From positions 1,922,001-1,986,000 of the forward strand of contig NZ_RKHO01000001.1 in NCBI RefSeq assembly GCF_003752505.1: a stretch of 64,000 bases of DNA. The letters are read 5' to 3'. Under the pieces are notes generated by a model, which worked only from the letters and a program-made list of their open reading frames with translations, was not told the origin of the DNA and did no database searches. How positions within the stretch are numbered: position 1 is the stretch's first letter; each line of letters begins with the position of its first letter. Origin of the DNA: Nocardioides aurantiacus (GTDB lineage Bacteria > Actinomycetota > Actinomycetes > Propionibacteriales > Nocardioidaceae). A program made the translations under genes and the position numbers. Below, piece after piece: positions 27,464 to 36,130 of this stretch.

Positions 27464-27872
27464 CTCTGCCTCCTGCGATGCGTCCGACTGCACGATGCGA
27501 CAGTTGCAGCCGCGGTGGTTGCGGCACCGGCTGCTGCTCGCACGATGCCATAGGTTCACGACGTCAAGGTGCCCGAGCGCGGCCGCTTGCATTCGAGGGG
27601 TACCAAGCGCCACCCCTCTCCGTCCGGATACCGCCACCCCGCTCCCAGCCAGTCCACCAAGGTCGCGTCTAGCAGCGATGCATCCACGGTGCCGCGTCGT
27701 GGAGCTGGTCGCACGGTGACCGGAACCGCCGTCCGTCACCGGCCGACGGTGTCGTACACAGTCCGGTCCGGCCGGGAAGCTGAGCGGGCACTCCGACACA
27801 CCACGGGGGTGCGGGCGCCGTTCCCGGACAGCCCCGAGCTGTGGACATCTCCGGTCGCGCTACGGTCGGGTC
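27464..27872. other. gap
   Basis: About 400 bp upstream of the kinase-like gene and downstream of the PASTA-tailed gene. Nothing recognisable apart from the ribosome site of the kinase-like gene. Confidence 0.4.
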
Positions 27873-28697
27873 TCACATGACGTCGAGGGTGACAGTGCTT
27901 CCGGCCGGCACGACGGTCCCGGGTTCGGGCTCGATGTTGACGGCACCGCCGAAACAGCTCGCTGTCGGCGGGCACGTGAGCCGGTTGATCTTCACCGACA
28001 GCCCGAGTGCTGTCAGCGCCGCGCGCAGCTTTGTCGCCGCATGGTCCGGAGTCCGGTACGGGACAGCCACCCGGTCCTCAGCCAACACCCTCAGCGACCC
28101 CCGGATCGCATCGACCTGCCTCAGTGGGGCGCCGTAGCCTCGGCGGCCAGCCTGGGGGCCATGCGGGATGGACACGCTGAAGTAAGCGTCGAGGTCGGGG
28201 ACCCCGAAGCTCTGACCGCACACCACGGGGTCTCCGGTCGAGCAGGTCGCTGGGGTGGCGACGAGCCGGTGCCCGCCGACCTGACCGGCCGGTTCCAGAC
28301 CGGCGAAGTCGATGGTTTCACCTGTGCTGACCGCGACTGCCGGTGCTGTGCGGCCTCGGCCGACGCAGGCTTGCGCAACGCGGTGCCAGCCGTCGTCACG
28401 GCGGACGCCGTTGCACCTCGCCTCGCCGTCTTCCCAGCCGTCCGGAACAGCGACAGCGACACGGCCGACACCGACCAGGCGGGTGCCCGCGGCAGGCTTT
28501 CCAACATCACCGCCGTCGACGAAGGCTCGCCCAGTTGGCGACGGTCCGGGTCCCGCGTCGGCGGCTTCTGTAGTGCTCAGGGTCGCCACGGCGACGAACC
28601 CGCCGCCCACGACGAGCACCACAGCCGCGACCCCGGCCGCGACCCCGGTGGCGACGTGGCGCTGCCGCCGCGTGGTGCGCCGTTGGATGCCGCCCAT
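27873..28697 (-). CDS. membrane-anchored protein with C-terminal PASTA-like domain
   Basis: A 274-residue protein: a basic N-terminus, one helix (GVAAGVAAVVLVVGGGFVAV), a ~140-residue exported domain with four cysteines (EARCNGVRR, AQACVGRG, ATCSTGDPVVCG), then a single PASTA-like module (residues ~210-274) with VPYRTPDHAATKLRAALTAL, GLSVKINRL, and the final VVPAGSTVTLDVM. PASTA modules bind muropeptides or beta-lactams in kinases and PBPs; here there is no kinase domain. A role at the cell wall is likely but unproven. Divergent from the lipoprotein gene at 28904. Confidence 0.8.
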   Translation of the reverse strand: MGGIQRRTTRRQRHVATGVAAGVAAVVLVVGGGFVAVATLSTTEAADAGPGPSPTGRAFVDGGDVGKPAAGTRLVGVGRVAVAVPDGWEDGEARCNGVRRDDGWHRVAQACVGRGRTAPAVAVSTGETIDFAGLEPAGQVGGHRLVATPATCSTGDPVVCGQSFGVPDLDAYFSVSIPHGPQAGRRGYGAPLRQVDAIRGSLRVLAEDRVAVPYRTPDHAATKLRAALTALGLSVKINRLTCPPTASCFGGAVNIEPEPGTVVPAGSTVTLDVM

Positions 28698-28903
28698 CCG
28701 TGCCCCCTCTCGCCTCTGGGTTCTCGCAGGTTAGACGCAGCCGTTCCGCCTTCGGTTCCAGATCCTCTTCGGTCAGCACGTCCCGGCGGGCACAACGGTG
28801 TCGAGCGGGACCGTCCCGCAGCGCGGCCTTGGTTCGCCACCGTGACGCGCGCAGGGCCTGCACCATCACGAACAGGCGTTCCCCAAGCGCGATGAGACCT
28901 ACT

Positions 28904-29406
28904 GTGAGCGCCGTGAAGCGCAGCCGTACCCGAAGCCGCGACGGTGCCGTCACGGCAGCGACGGTCGTGCTGGCTGCGCTCCTGAGTGGCTGCGTCGGGT
29001 CCGGCTACGGGGCGAGCTTCGACTACCCGAGCCCGCCGCCGGTCCCGACCGAAACCCGCGTCGTCGTCGAAGACACCGGCGCGGACGACGACGACCCGAT
29101 CCGGCCCGCGTCCTCGTCCTCGACACCCAGCCGGTCGCTGACGGCGTGCTCGAGGACTTCTACCGTGACGCCTACCCCAGGTCAGACGGTTGGGCGCCTG
29201 CACAGCGGCCGCACGGGGCCGGCATGTGCCTCGTGAACCGGACCGACGACGAGTTCACGCAGGTGCTCGAGGTGTACCCCCACGCCGGCTACCAGGTCGC
29301 GGGCAAGCCGGGACGCCGTCTGGTCGTCCTGAGCCGCACCGAGCAGGCACCCGAGCACCCGTGCGGACACGCACTGGCGTGGGTCGACCGCACCCTGCTC
29401 CGCTGA
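28904..29406 (+). pseudogene. lipoprotein gene with a frameshift
   Basis: From GTG 28904 (or 28913) the frame encodes a signal peptide with lipobox LLSGCVG, then SGYGASFDYPSPPPVPTETR and an aspartate run. Near 29107 the reading must shift to give RVLVLDTQPVADGVLEDFYR, DAYPRSDGWAPAQRPHGAGM, CLVNRTDDEFTQVLEVYPHA and a final CGHALAWVDRTLL. The joined protein is a well-populated type of actinobacterial lipoprotein (about 165 residues). One base separates it from being intact. Confidence 0.7.
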
Positions 29407-29599
29407 CTGGTGCAAAGCTGCGACCGGTTGCCCGGTGCATCCAGTCGCTGGCGGCCGGGTGCGAGAGGGTCGGGTGCGCGTGTGAGCTCTCTACGAAGGG
29501 CGCTGAGCCTCGCACAAAGCGAGTCGCGTCGGCGGCAGAAGCAGCGCAACACAGCCCGGTCAGGACCGTCGCTGTTCGGGCGTGGCCGGGCGCTCCCAG

Positions 29600-30160
29600 A
29601 TGCGTACGGTTGAGCTCGTGAACTCCTCCACACGCCGCGGCAGAAGGATCCGTCAGGCCCTCGACAAGACCGCACCCGAGGGCACGGCCGCCCGGGTCGA
29701 GATACGGGTCGAGCATGGCCACGAAGCCGGCCCACAGGTCCGGCTGCTCATCAACGGCAAGGACCTGCTCGGCGAAGATCACTCCACCGGCAACCATCCG
29801 CGGGACCTGTTCGAGACCGGCGCCCTGCTGCCGACCGACCCGCCTCGCCGAGTCGCGCTGTACGGATGCGGGTGCGGCACCTTCGGCTGCAGCGCCCTGA
29901 CCGCGCTCATCAGCCGCACCGGCGACCAGATTACCTGGAGCGACTTCTACGACTTCCACGCCGGCGAGTACGACGGACCGTTTCACGAGGACTCGACATG
30001 GCCCGACCCCGTTCACGACCCTGACGCCGACGAAGACCTGCTACCGACCCAGATGGACCTACCCAGCGTCACCTTCGAGGCCGATCAGTACCTCGAAGGA
30101 GTCCACGACGCGACGCGGGAATGGTCACAGGCCTACGGGCGCCGCAGCGACTGGGCATAG
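29600..30160 (+). CDS. hypothetical protein with a GCGCGTFGC motif
   Basis: A 186-residue cytosolic protein. It opens with a basic helix, then VRLLINGKDLLGE, a GNHPRDLF segment, and the conserved centre ALYGCGCGTFGCSALTALIS, in which three closely spaced cysteines may bind metal. An aromatic acidic stretch (WSDFYDFHAGEYDGPFHED) and a C-terminal helix follow (VTFEADQYLEGVHDATREW). Proteins with this GCGC-x2-GC centre are common in actinomycetes, without known function. The next gene starts 24 bp downstream. Confidence 0.75.
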   Translation: MRTVELVNSSTRRGRRIRQALDKTAPEGTAARVEIRVEHGHEAGPQVRLLINGKDLLGEDHSTGNHPRDLFETGALLPTDPPRRVALYGCGCGTFGCSALTALISRTGDQITWSDFYDFHAGEYDGPFHEDSTWPDPVHDPDADEDLLPTQMDLPSVTFEADQYLEGVHDATREWSQAYGRRSDWA

Positions 30161-30184
30161 ACCTTGCCCGGTCACACTGAGCAC

Positions 30185-30805
30185 ATGAGCGTCCTGCGTC
30201 CCGCCGCCGACACCACCCCTGCCGACTGGATCCTCGACACCACACTGGCCGGCGACGCACCGACTGTGCTGCGCTACGGCCCACCCGGGTTCGACGCCTA
30301 CCTACGCCTAACGGTCAACGGAAATGTCCCCACCGCCATGGGGCCCGGTGCCAAGGCCCACCCGATGGAAGCCGCGCTCCAAGTGCTCGCAGCGCACACC
30401 GTGACCCCCGACGTCGCCTACGCCGGCGTCTGGCACGGGTACGGGTTCGACAACAGCCCCGCCCCGTCGGTGCCGGTGGTGCCGTTCCCGAACGCGTGGA
30501 TGTACCTGTACACCGGCCCCGTCTCGACGATGCGTTACGCCCAACAGAGCGTGTGGTCCTTCCCCGACGGCACGCCGGACGCCGGCATCGACGCCGAACC
30601 AGACCTGGTGTGGCCGGCCGACTACGCGTGGTGCCTGGCGTGCGAGGTCGACGAGGAGATCGAGTTCTCGATCGGCTGCTCGAACACCGCAGCAGCAGCA
30701 CTCGAGGAGGCGCTTCCCGGGCGGGTGCATCGCGTGACCTACGGTCAGGACGCTCCGTGGGAGCGTGACCGAACCCCCGCACCCGACGGCGACTCAACCA
30801 CCTGA
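30185..30805 (+). CDS. hypothetical protein, 206 residues
   Basis: Starts at ATG 30185. Contains ADWILDTTLAGDAPTVLRYG, PPGFDAYLRLTV, VWHGYGFDNS, and a tryptophan-rich centre VWPADYAWCLACEVDEEIEF then SIGCSNTAAAALEEALPG. The family occurs as a single-domain cytosolic protein in actinomycetes; I know no activity. It probably shares a transcript with the GCGCGTFGC protein, 24 bp upstream. Confidence 0.75.
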   Translation: MSVLRPAADTTPADWILDTTLAGDAPTVLRYGPPGFDAYLRLTVNGNVPTAMGPGAKAHPMEAALQVLAAHTVTPDVAYAGVWHGYGFDNSPAPSVPVVPFPNAWMYLYTGPVSTMRYAQQSVWSFPDGTPDAGIDAEPDLVWPADYAWCLACEVDEEIEFSIGCSNTAAAALEEALPGRVHRVTYGQDAPWERDRTPAPDGDSTT

Positions 30806-30883
30806 CCGGCTGACCCAGTTCAGGCTGTGCCCGCGGCCGCGAGGCGCTCACCAGGGAGCACGCGCCGGCCGTAGGCTCCCGCA

Positions 30884-31426
30884 ATGGCGGACCTGAACGG
30901 CGTGCCCTGGCCACCTGACCCGATCCAGACGACGAGGTTGCTCCTGCGCACCCCCGTTGCCGCCGACCGCGACGGTGTCATCGAGCTCCTCTGCTCACCC
31001 GTAGCGACGCGATACCTCGCAGGACCTCAGTCGCGCACGGACGTCGAACGCACCATGCCCAGCACCCCCAGCGGCAGAGTTGGCGTGTTCACCGTCGAGG
31101 CGAACGGGCGCTTCGTCGGAACGGTCTCGTTCGACCGTCGCGATGCAAGCCGCCCCGGACATGTGCGCACCGGCGGGCTCGAGGTCGAGGTCAGCTACGC
31201 CATAGTCCCCGACGAATGGGGCCACGGCTACGCCGCCGAGGCAGTCACCGCCGCCCTGGACTGGGTCGAGGGAGCCCTCCCGGGCGAACCTGTCGTGCTG
31301 TGCACGCAGACCGCGAACCTAGCCTCGATGCGGGTCGCCGAACGCGTGGGGTTCGTCGAGGTCGGGCGGTTCGAGGAGTTCGACGCCACGCAATGGCTCG
31401 GCGTCCATCGACCTGAGAGAACCTGA
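30884..31426 (+). CDS. GNAT acetyltransferase, RimJ/RimL type
   Basis: A 180-residue N-acetyltransferase. It starts with the typical TTRLLLRTPVAADRDGVIEL, has a central strand FTVEANGRFVGTVSF, the acetyl-CoA motif EVSYAIVPDEWGHGYAAEAV (Q/R-x-x-G-x-G/A variant) and the N-x-x-S-x-R-V-x-E-R-x-G-F motif in ANLASMRVAERVGFVEVG. Substrates of this branch include ribosomal-protein N-termini and small amines; nothing here selects one. Confidence 0.88.
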   Translation: MADLNGVPWPPDPIQTTRLLLRTPVAADRDGVIELLCSPVATRYLAGPQSRTDVERTMPSTPSGRVGVFTVEANGRFVGTVSFDRRDASRPGHVRTGGLEVEVSYAIVPDEWGHGYAAEAVTAALDWVEGALPGEPVVLCTQTANLASMRVAERVGFVEVGRFEEFDATQWLGVHRPERT

Positions 31427-31533
31427 GCGCGAGAGCCGGCGCCCGCCGCCGCCCGCCGCAGCCGGCCCGCAGGCTGGTGCGACACGCGCAACGCCTCACC
31501 CGCCGCCGGGCCACCGAGTGCCACCATCGGCAG

Positions 31534-31977
31534 ATGAGCAGGCCCCTGGACGCAGCAGCCCTCAGCGCGCTGTCTGAGCGCGTAGGCGACGTCGAACGCG
31601 ACACCGTCATCGCCGACCTCAACGGCCACCACGCCCACGGGCGCCTGACCGCCGACGAGCTCGACCGGCGCCAGTCGCTCGCACTGAGCGCCGTCACCAG
31701 GTACGACCTGCTCCAGCTCACCTCCGATCTGCCGCAGACCCGCACCCCTTCCCGAGGCGGCGCCCCCGCCGGGGCGGCAGCACCGCAGGTAGCTGCGGTC
31801 GCACGCCGAGTCAGCATCGCCGCGGTAACCGCGTCACCGGTACTCGGGGCAGCGCTGTTTCTCGGGAACCTCACGCAGTACGACACCGGCGTCGAGGTCG
31901 GGTTCACCGCCACCGTCGTCGGCGGCGCCATCGGGTACGCCACCCACGCCGTCCGCGACCGCATCCGCCGCCAATAG
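31534..31977 (+). CDS. DUF1707 domain membrane protein
   Basis: A 147-residue protein. The N-terminal DUF1707 (SHOCT-like) module reads DTVIADLNGHHAHGRLTADE then LDRRQSLALSAVTRYDLLQL and SDLP. Two membrane helices follow (VSIAAVTASPVLGAALFLG and FTATVVGGAIGYATHAVRD). A degraded paralogue lies at 34560-34829 on the same strand. DUF1707 modules occur in many actinobacterial membrane proteins without an assigned role. Confidence 0.85.
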   Translation: MSRPLDAAALSALSERVGDVERDTVIADLNGHHAHGRLTADELDRRQSLALSAVTRYDLLQLTSDLPQTRTPSRGGAPAGAAAPQVAAVARRVSIAAVTASPVLGAALFLGNLTQYDTGVEVGFTATVVGGAIGYATHAVRDRIRRQ

Positions 31978-32020
31978 CCGCGAGTCGGCTGCGCAAGGAA
32001 GCTGGGAGCGACCCGGCCCC

Positions 32021-32479
32021 CTACAGGTGCGCCAACGAACGTGCCCACGCCACCTCACGGTCCAGCTGGCCAGTGCGGGTGAACAGCCGAACCTGGTGCG
32101 TCTCACCCAGGGCCCCTGTCAGAAGCTCGGTGGTGGTCAGCTCGAAGCCCAGTTGCTGCCAGAACGCGCCCGAGCGCCGCGAGAACAGCCATGCGCGAGA
32201 CGCGCCGGCGCCGGCCGCCTGCGCCATCGCGAACCTCGCCAGCTGCGACCCGACACCCGAACCGCGCAGCCCCGGCGCCACCGCGACGCTCCTCACCAGC
32301 GCATGCCGGCGGTCGCGGCTCAGCTCGAATCCGGTACTCCCACAGACGCCACCCTCCGCGTCACGCTCCACCCACAGGTGAAGACCCGGCGCATCAAGAC
32401 CCGCCAACGTGAGATCGGCAACCCCCAAGAACACCTCGACCTCGGCGGAGTCCGAGGCACGCAGCCGACGCAACGACAC
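32021..32479 (-). CDS. GNAT acetyltransferase
   Basis: A 152-residue acetyltransferase. Start is the GTG at 32479 (MSLRRLRASDSAEVEVFL); the longer frame upstream is arginine-rich noise. The acetyl-CoA loop is VRSVAVAPGLRGSGVGSQLA and the late motif is WLFSRRSGAFWQQLGFEL. The arrangement resembles ArsN2-like and other small GNATs with an RRSGAFW-like element, but the substrate is unknown. Confidence 0.85.
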   Translation of the reverse strand: MSLRRLRASDSAEVEVFLGVADLTLAGLDAPGLHLWVERDAEGGVCGSTGFELSRDRRHALVRSVAVAPGLRGSGVGSQLARFAMAQAAGAGASRAWLFSRRSGAFWQQLGFELTTTELLTGALGETHQVRLFTRTGQLDREVAWARSLAHL

Positions 32480-32576
32480 CCACCCATCATCTGCCCCACT
32501 TAGCCAGCTCCGCGACCGAACCCCGCCCGACCGAACCGTCCAAACCGCACTGCCAGAGAACAACGACGGCGGCACA

Positions 32577-32867
32577 ATGACAGATGTGCCCACCCCCGAA
32601 CCACGGCCGCGACACCCGCCCGGCCCCGGACACCCCATCGCCGACGCACCCGAACCGCCCCCGGCGAAGGGGCCCGACCTGATCGCCCGACTCTGCCTCG
32701 GACTGGCCCTCGCCGGACCCCTCATCGGCCTCGTCGGGTTCGTCGCGCTCAACGAAAGCCAGGCGCTGACGCTGAGCCGCGTCGTCACCGGTGCCGCACT
32801 CCTGCTCTGGCTCGCCACCAAGGTCGTCCGCCGCCGACGACTCACCGCCGCGGACCCACCACGATGA
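32577..32867 (+). CDS. small proline-rich membrane protein
   Basis: A 96-residue protein with a proline-rich N-terminus (PTPEPRPRHPPGPGHPIADA) and two hydrophobic segments (LCLGLALAGPLIGLVGFVAL and LSRVVTGAALLLWLATKVV) ending in an arginine cluster. Its TGA overlaps the ATG of the next gene by four bases (ATGA), so they form a coupled pair. Not recognised. Confidence 0.65.
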   Translation: MTDVPTPEPRPRHPPGPGHPIADAPEPPPAKGPDLIARLCLGLALAGPLIGLVGFVALNESQALTLSRVVTGAALLLWLATKVVRRRRLTAADPPR

Positions 32868-33232
32868 CAGCGAACCGACCCACCGCGACGCACCAGACTG
32901 CCTACCTCGACGTGCGTGCGCTCCCATGGCGCCCCCGAGCACGCGTCATGAAAGCCGACACGCTCCGCGACCTCGACCCGACCGACGTCTCCGAAGACAT
33001 CGCCGGGCTCCTCATCGGCCTCGCGGTCTGGCTCGTCATCATCATCACCGCACCCATCCTCGTGCTCGTCCTCGCCGCGATCTGGTGCTCCAAGTCGGCG
33101 GTTAGCTGCTCGAGCTCGGTCTCGGTCGCCTGCACGTCCGCGATGACCGCGTCGAGTTCGGCGAGGTCGACCGCGAACAGTCCGTCGTCGGTCATCGCCC
33201 ACTCACCCCAACCTGTCGATCAGCTTGGCTGA
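32864..33232 (+). CDS. small membrane protein with a foreign C-terminus
   Basis: The first ~73 residues look genuine: YLDVRALPWRPRARVM, DLDPTDVSEDIAGLLIGLAV, WLVIIITAPILVLVLAAI. The remaining ~49 codons are serine-rich and are simply the antisense of the truncated WXG100 gene on the other strand. The original C-terminus is missing, so the gene is truncated at about 33080 by the same junction that truncates its convergent neighbour. Coupled to the preceding gene. Confidence 0.55.
   Translation: MTANRPTATHQTAYLDVRALPWRPRARVMKADTLRDLDPTDVSEDIAGLLIGLAVWLVIIITAPILVLVLAAIWCSKSAVSCSSSVSVACTSAMTASSSARSTANSPSSVIAHSPQPVDQLG
33076..33195 (-). pseudogene. WXG100-like gene, 5' fragment
   Basis: Forty codons survive: MTDDGLFAVDLAELDAVIAD then VQATETELEQLTADLEHQIA. 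This is the first helix of a WXG100-type helical hairpin; the W-x-G turn and second helix are gone, replaced by the antisense of the convergent small membrane gene. It starts seven bases after the stop of the intact WXG100 gene, so they were a tandem esx-like pair. Confidence 0.65.
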
Positions 33233-33526
33233 GACCGTGTTCAGATGCTGCTGAGAGGAGTCGTCGGCAGCGACGTAGTCACGCTGCGTGGCCTCGAGGA
33301 GTTCGCGCATCGACCGCAGACCGGTCAGGACCTCGCCCGCGGCGTTCTTCCACTCATCCCAGCCGTCCACAAACGCGTTAGCCGCGACCCCCGACCAACC
33401 ACCGGCCAAGAACCCGGACACGCGGCGGCCGATGTTCGTGCGGTCGGTCTGAAGGCGGTCCGCAGCGGCATCGACGTCGGCCTTGGCTTTGTCGAGTGCC
33501 GCGTAGGTGAGGTTGAACTGCTGCAC
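33203..33526 (-). CDS. WXG100 family type VII secretion substrate-like protein
   Basis: A 107-residue helical-hairpin protein: helix 1 FNLTYAALDKAKADVDAAAD, turn motif FLAGGWSGVAANAF (W-S-G), helix 2 LRSMRELLEATQRDYVAADD. Start is the GTG at 33526, with GGAGGGG six bases upstream. WXG100 proteins are exported by ESX/type VII systems or serve as N-terminal halves of toxins. No eccC, eccD or toxin gene is in the window. Its original partner downstream is truncated. Confidence 0.8.
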   Translation of the reverse strand: MQQFNLTYAALDKAKADVDAAADRLQTDRTNIGRRVSGFLAGGWSGVAANAFVDGWDEWKNAAGEVLTGLRSMRELLEATQRDYVAADDSSQQHLNTVSAKLIDRLG

Positions 33527-33670
33527 GTCATCCCCTCCGAGATCCGGATCACGATGCCGTTGTTCTTCCCGGACACCGCACCCGCTAATCCTGTTCGCCG
33601 GGCAGTGGCCACCTTCCGCCACGGGCAGCGAACACCGTGTGCGCCGACGTGCCGCCCCAGGGCATTGACG

Positions 33671-34405
33671 TCAGGCGTCGAGGCCGTCGGACCAGTCGTC
33701 GAACGCGGACATGAACTCCTCGAAGAATCCGTACCAGACGCTGTGTCCAGCCCCGCGGACAGCTCGGGTTGAAAGCCCGTGCATTCGCAGAGCCTGCAGC
33801 TCCTCATCTGACACGTGGTCGCTGGGGTCGGCGTGGATCAGCAACGACGGGACCGATACGTCCGGTGGTCCAACAGACCAGTGCGGCGTCTGCACATTTA
33901 CCGCCACTGCCGTGCCCACGTCGAACCGCCGAGCCGCCTCCGCCTCCACCTGCCAGTCCATCGGCTTCCACCACGGCCGGGTCCTGCTCAGCCACTCCAC
34001 GGTCCGCGTTCGCTTCATGTCCTCAAACGCTGCGCGAAGCGACGCCGCGTCAAGTCCGCCGCCTGAAGGAGCCGTGCGCTGAAACCCGACGTCCACGTAC
34101 ACCGCCCGACGAGGCGCGAGAGCCTCGCGCCCCACCGCGGCAACCAGGGCACCGAGGGAGTGTCCAAGCACCAGCTCCGGTGCATGCGGCACCGACGCGA
34201 TCACAGCATCCGCGAGCGCATGCAGGCCGCCCTCGAGGCACGGGCCGGACAACCCGTGCCCGGGTAGGTCGACCGCTACGGCCCGGTAACCGCGCTCGGC
34301 GAGTGCGGGGCCGACCTCCCAGAACTGGCGCGATTCCCCGAACATGCCGTGGAGCAACACCGCCACCTGATCTCCCGAACCCCACGAGCGGGTGTGCAGG
34401 CGCAT
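33671..34405 (-). CDS. alpha/beta hydrolase
   Basis: A 244-residue alpha/beta-hydrolase. The oxyanion motif VAVLLHGMFGES, the DLPGHGLS strand, nucleophile elbow LVLGHSLGALVAA (Ser), acid loop LLIHADPSDHVS and the final GAGHSVWYGF histidine are all present. A GTG at 34411 is an alternative start. It resembles YbfF/BioH-type esterases. No pathway partners nearby indicate a substrate. Confidence 0.9.
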   Translation of the reverse strand: MRLHTRSWGSGDQVAVLLHGMFGESRQFWEVGPALAERGYRAVAVDLPGHGLSGPCLEGGLHALADAVIASVPHAPELVLGHSLGALVAAVGREALAPRRAVYVDVGFQRTAPSGGGLDAASLRAAFEDMKRTRTVEWLSRTRPWWKPMDWQVEAEAARRFDVGTAVAVNVQTPHWSVGPPDVSVPSLLIHADPSDHVSDEELQALRMHGLSTRAVRGAGHSVWYGFFEEFMSAFDDWSDGLDA

Positions 34406-34559
34406 GCTCACAACCCGACTGTGACGGACGCACGCCGGATACGAAACCCTGGGCGCGCGACCAACTCGGTGCTCCATCCCTCATTCCCGCTCCAGACGGA
34501 ACGGGCTCGCCGCCATCCCGAGGGCCACGCACGCGAACACCGCTGCGGCCGCCTACAAC

Positions 34560-34829
34560 GTGCTCACCAGACCAGCGCTGTCCGCGACCCACCCGGCAAC
34601 GGGCGCCACGACCACCGTCACCGCCCGGTTCAGCGACCGCACCGGGGTCGTGGCCTCGACCGCATCGCCGGTGCTCGCGACCGGCTGATGGATGGGCTAC
34701 CTGAATCAGTACGCCCAAGGCGTCGAGGTCGGGTTCGCCGCCATCGCCACCGCCGCCGCCACCGTCGTCGGCGGCGTCGTCGGGTACCTCACCCACGCCG
34801 TCAGCGGCTGGCTCCGACGCCGCCACTAG
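34560..34829 (+). pseudogene. degraded paralogue of the DUF1707 membrane gene
   Basis: The + strand encodes VVASTASPVLATG, an in-frame TGA at 34686-34688, then WMGYLNQYAQGVEVGFAAIA and VVGGVVGYLTHAVSGWLRRR. This follows the C-terminal half of the gene at 31534 (TASPVLG...LTQYDTGVEVGF...VVGGAIGYATHAV), so it is a duplicated and disabled copy. The DUF1707 half is not recognisable upstream. Confidence 0.65.
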
Positions 34830-34962
34830 GACCCGCGAACTCCCGTCCACCAGGACACGACCCAGTCCGTCCGGTCACGCCCCGGGCACACGCTCCTACC
34901 GACCCGCCGACAGCGTGCCCAGCCCAGGGCTGCCCAGCGCCGGCGGGTGCGACAGTGACCCG

Positions 34963-35493
34963 ATGACACCCACAAGCCTGATCGACCTCGCCCTGGAGGT
35001 GCAACGCCTGCCGTACCGGTGGCCGGCGCCACCAGACGCGGCCAGCACCGAGCGGGCCGGCGCAGGCACATGCGCGGGCAAGCACGCCCTCCTCGCGCAA
35101 CGCCTCGACGCGCTCGGCATCTCCAGCGTCCCGCTGCTCGTCGTCGGCCCGCTCGCACCACCCCTGTGGCCCGATCTCGTCGCCGCAGCCGGCGGTCTGG
35201 TGGAGGTTCACGAGTGCCTCACCGTCCTCACCAGCTGGGCAGGCCCGCTGATCGTTGACGTGACCTGGCACCCGGCCGCGGTCGCCGCCGGACTCCCCGG
35301 CCTCGACCCCGACTGGGACGGGCACAGCGACACCCCCACTGCGGTCACGCCCCACGGCCCCGGGTGGGCTGTCGACCGTCTTCATCTGCGCGAACGGAAG
35401 GAGCGGCTTCGCGGCAGGTTGTACGGGGACGGCCAGCGGGAACGTCGCGACCAGATCCTGGCCGAGATCGCGCGCCGAGCCAGCGAGCTCTGA
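34963..35493 (+). CDS. hypothetical protein, intact member of a paralogous pair
   Basis: A 176-residue cytosolic protein: IDLALEVQRLPYRWPAPPDA, a GTCAGKHALLAQRLDALGIS helix, VPLLVVGPL, then LVEVHECLTVLTSWAGPLIV and DVTWHPAAVAAGLPGLDPDW. The layout (Cys in TCAGKH, His in EVHECL, Asp in VDVTW) is that of a transglutaminase/papain-like cysteine protease fold, a suggestion from residue order only. A broken copy lies at 47281-47848 on the other strand. ATG 34963 is the first sensible start. Confidence 0.75.
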   Translation: MTPTSLIDLALEVQRLPYRWPAPPDAASTERAGAGTCAGKHALLAQRLDALGISSVPLLVVGPLAPPLWPDLVAAAGGLVEVHECLTVLTSWAGPLIVDVTWHPAAVAAGLPGLDPDWDGHSDTPTAVTPHGPGWAVDRLHLRERKERLRGRLYGDGQRERRDQILAEIARRASEL

Positions 35494-35620
35494 GACCTAC
35501 GCGTCTCGGTCTCGTTGTTGGGCGCAGCGGTCTGCGCAACACCTTGGTGCGCTGCGCACACGCGCCGACTGGCCGGTGCAGGGGCGGCCGATGTGCGCCC
35601 GGCGTCTGCACTTCCCCAGC

Positions 35621-36076
35621 TCACCGGGTCCAACGAACTGCACCCGCACCCATGCCGGCAAGCTCGTCATCCAGGTTGTACAACTCGCACGAGACCAAGG
35701 ACAAGCAGCCGCAGCCAATACAGCCGTCGAGCGAGTCCCGAAGCCGGTGCAACCGGTCAAGCCGCGCATCGAGGTCGGTGCGCCACCGCTGGGCCAGCCG
35801 CGCCCAGTCAGCCTTGGTGGGCGTTCGTCCCTCCGGTAGGGACGTGAGCGCCTCGGCGATGTCACTCAAGGCGATGCCGACGCTGCTGGAGACACGGATG
35901 AACGCGACGCGTCGTAAGACGTCGCGGTGGTATCGGCGCTGGTTACCCGCGGTACGCGTGCTGGCGATGAGGCCTTCACGCTCGTAGAAGTGGAGGGTCG
36001 AGACGTTGACCCCGGCACGCTCAGCGACTTGCCCGGGCGTCAGATCGCGACGCCGAAGATTCTCGTGCGACAACAT
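35621..36076 (-). CDS. soxR: redox-sensitive MerR-type activator SoxR
   Basis: A 151-residue MerR-family protein. The N-terminal winged helix has LTPGQVAERAGVNVSTLHFY and EREGLIASTRTAGNQRRYHR; the dimerisation helix follows; the [2Fe-2S] site is CIGCGCLSLVSC (C-x2-C-x-C-x5-C), diagnostic of SoxR. In actinomycetes SoxR responds to redox-cycling compounds and usually drives a few local enzyme genes. ATG 36076 or 36088 are both possible. It diverges from a questin-oxidase gene with a SoxR-box-like dyad between them, so that gene is the likely target. Confidence 0.95.
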   Translation of the reverse strand: MLSHENLRRRDLTPGQVAERAGVNVSTLHFYEREGLIASTRTAGNQRRYHRDVLRRVAFIRVSSSVGIALSDIAEALTSLPEGRTPTKADWARLAQRWRTDLDARLDRLHRLRDSLDGCIGCGCLSLVSCELYNLDDELAGMGAGAVRWTR

Positions 36077-36097
36077 CCTGCTTCGCACCTCCCTTGA

Positions 36098-36115
36098 CCT
36101 GAACCTTGGTTGAGG
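36098..36115. promoter_or_regulatory. SoxR operator-like dyad
   Basis: CCTGAACCTTGGTTGAGG is an 18-bp dyad (CCTnAACC-TT-GGTTnAGG) with the size and spacing of the classical SoxR box CCTCAAGTTAACTTGAGG. It lies between soxR and the divergent questin-oxidase gene, just after TTGACC (36094-36099), a possible -35 for the rightward gene. MerR-type activators bind in such an overlong spacer. Confidence 0.7.
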
Positions 36116-36130
36116 TTATCCCATGGTCGC

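Noticed and set aside
25574-28697. Glycopeptide-resistance cluster around the VanX-type gene
   Set aside because: No vanH, vanA, vanR or vanS is present; the kinase-like and PASTA-tailed neighbours are not members of such clusters.
33076-33526. Complete type VII secretion locus
   Set aside because: Only one intact WXG100 gene and one fragment; no EccC ATPase, EccB, EccD or mycosin gene is in the window.
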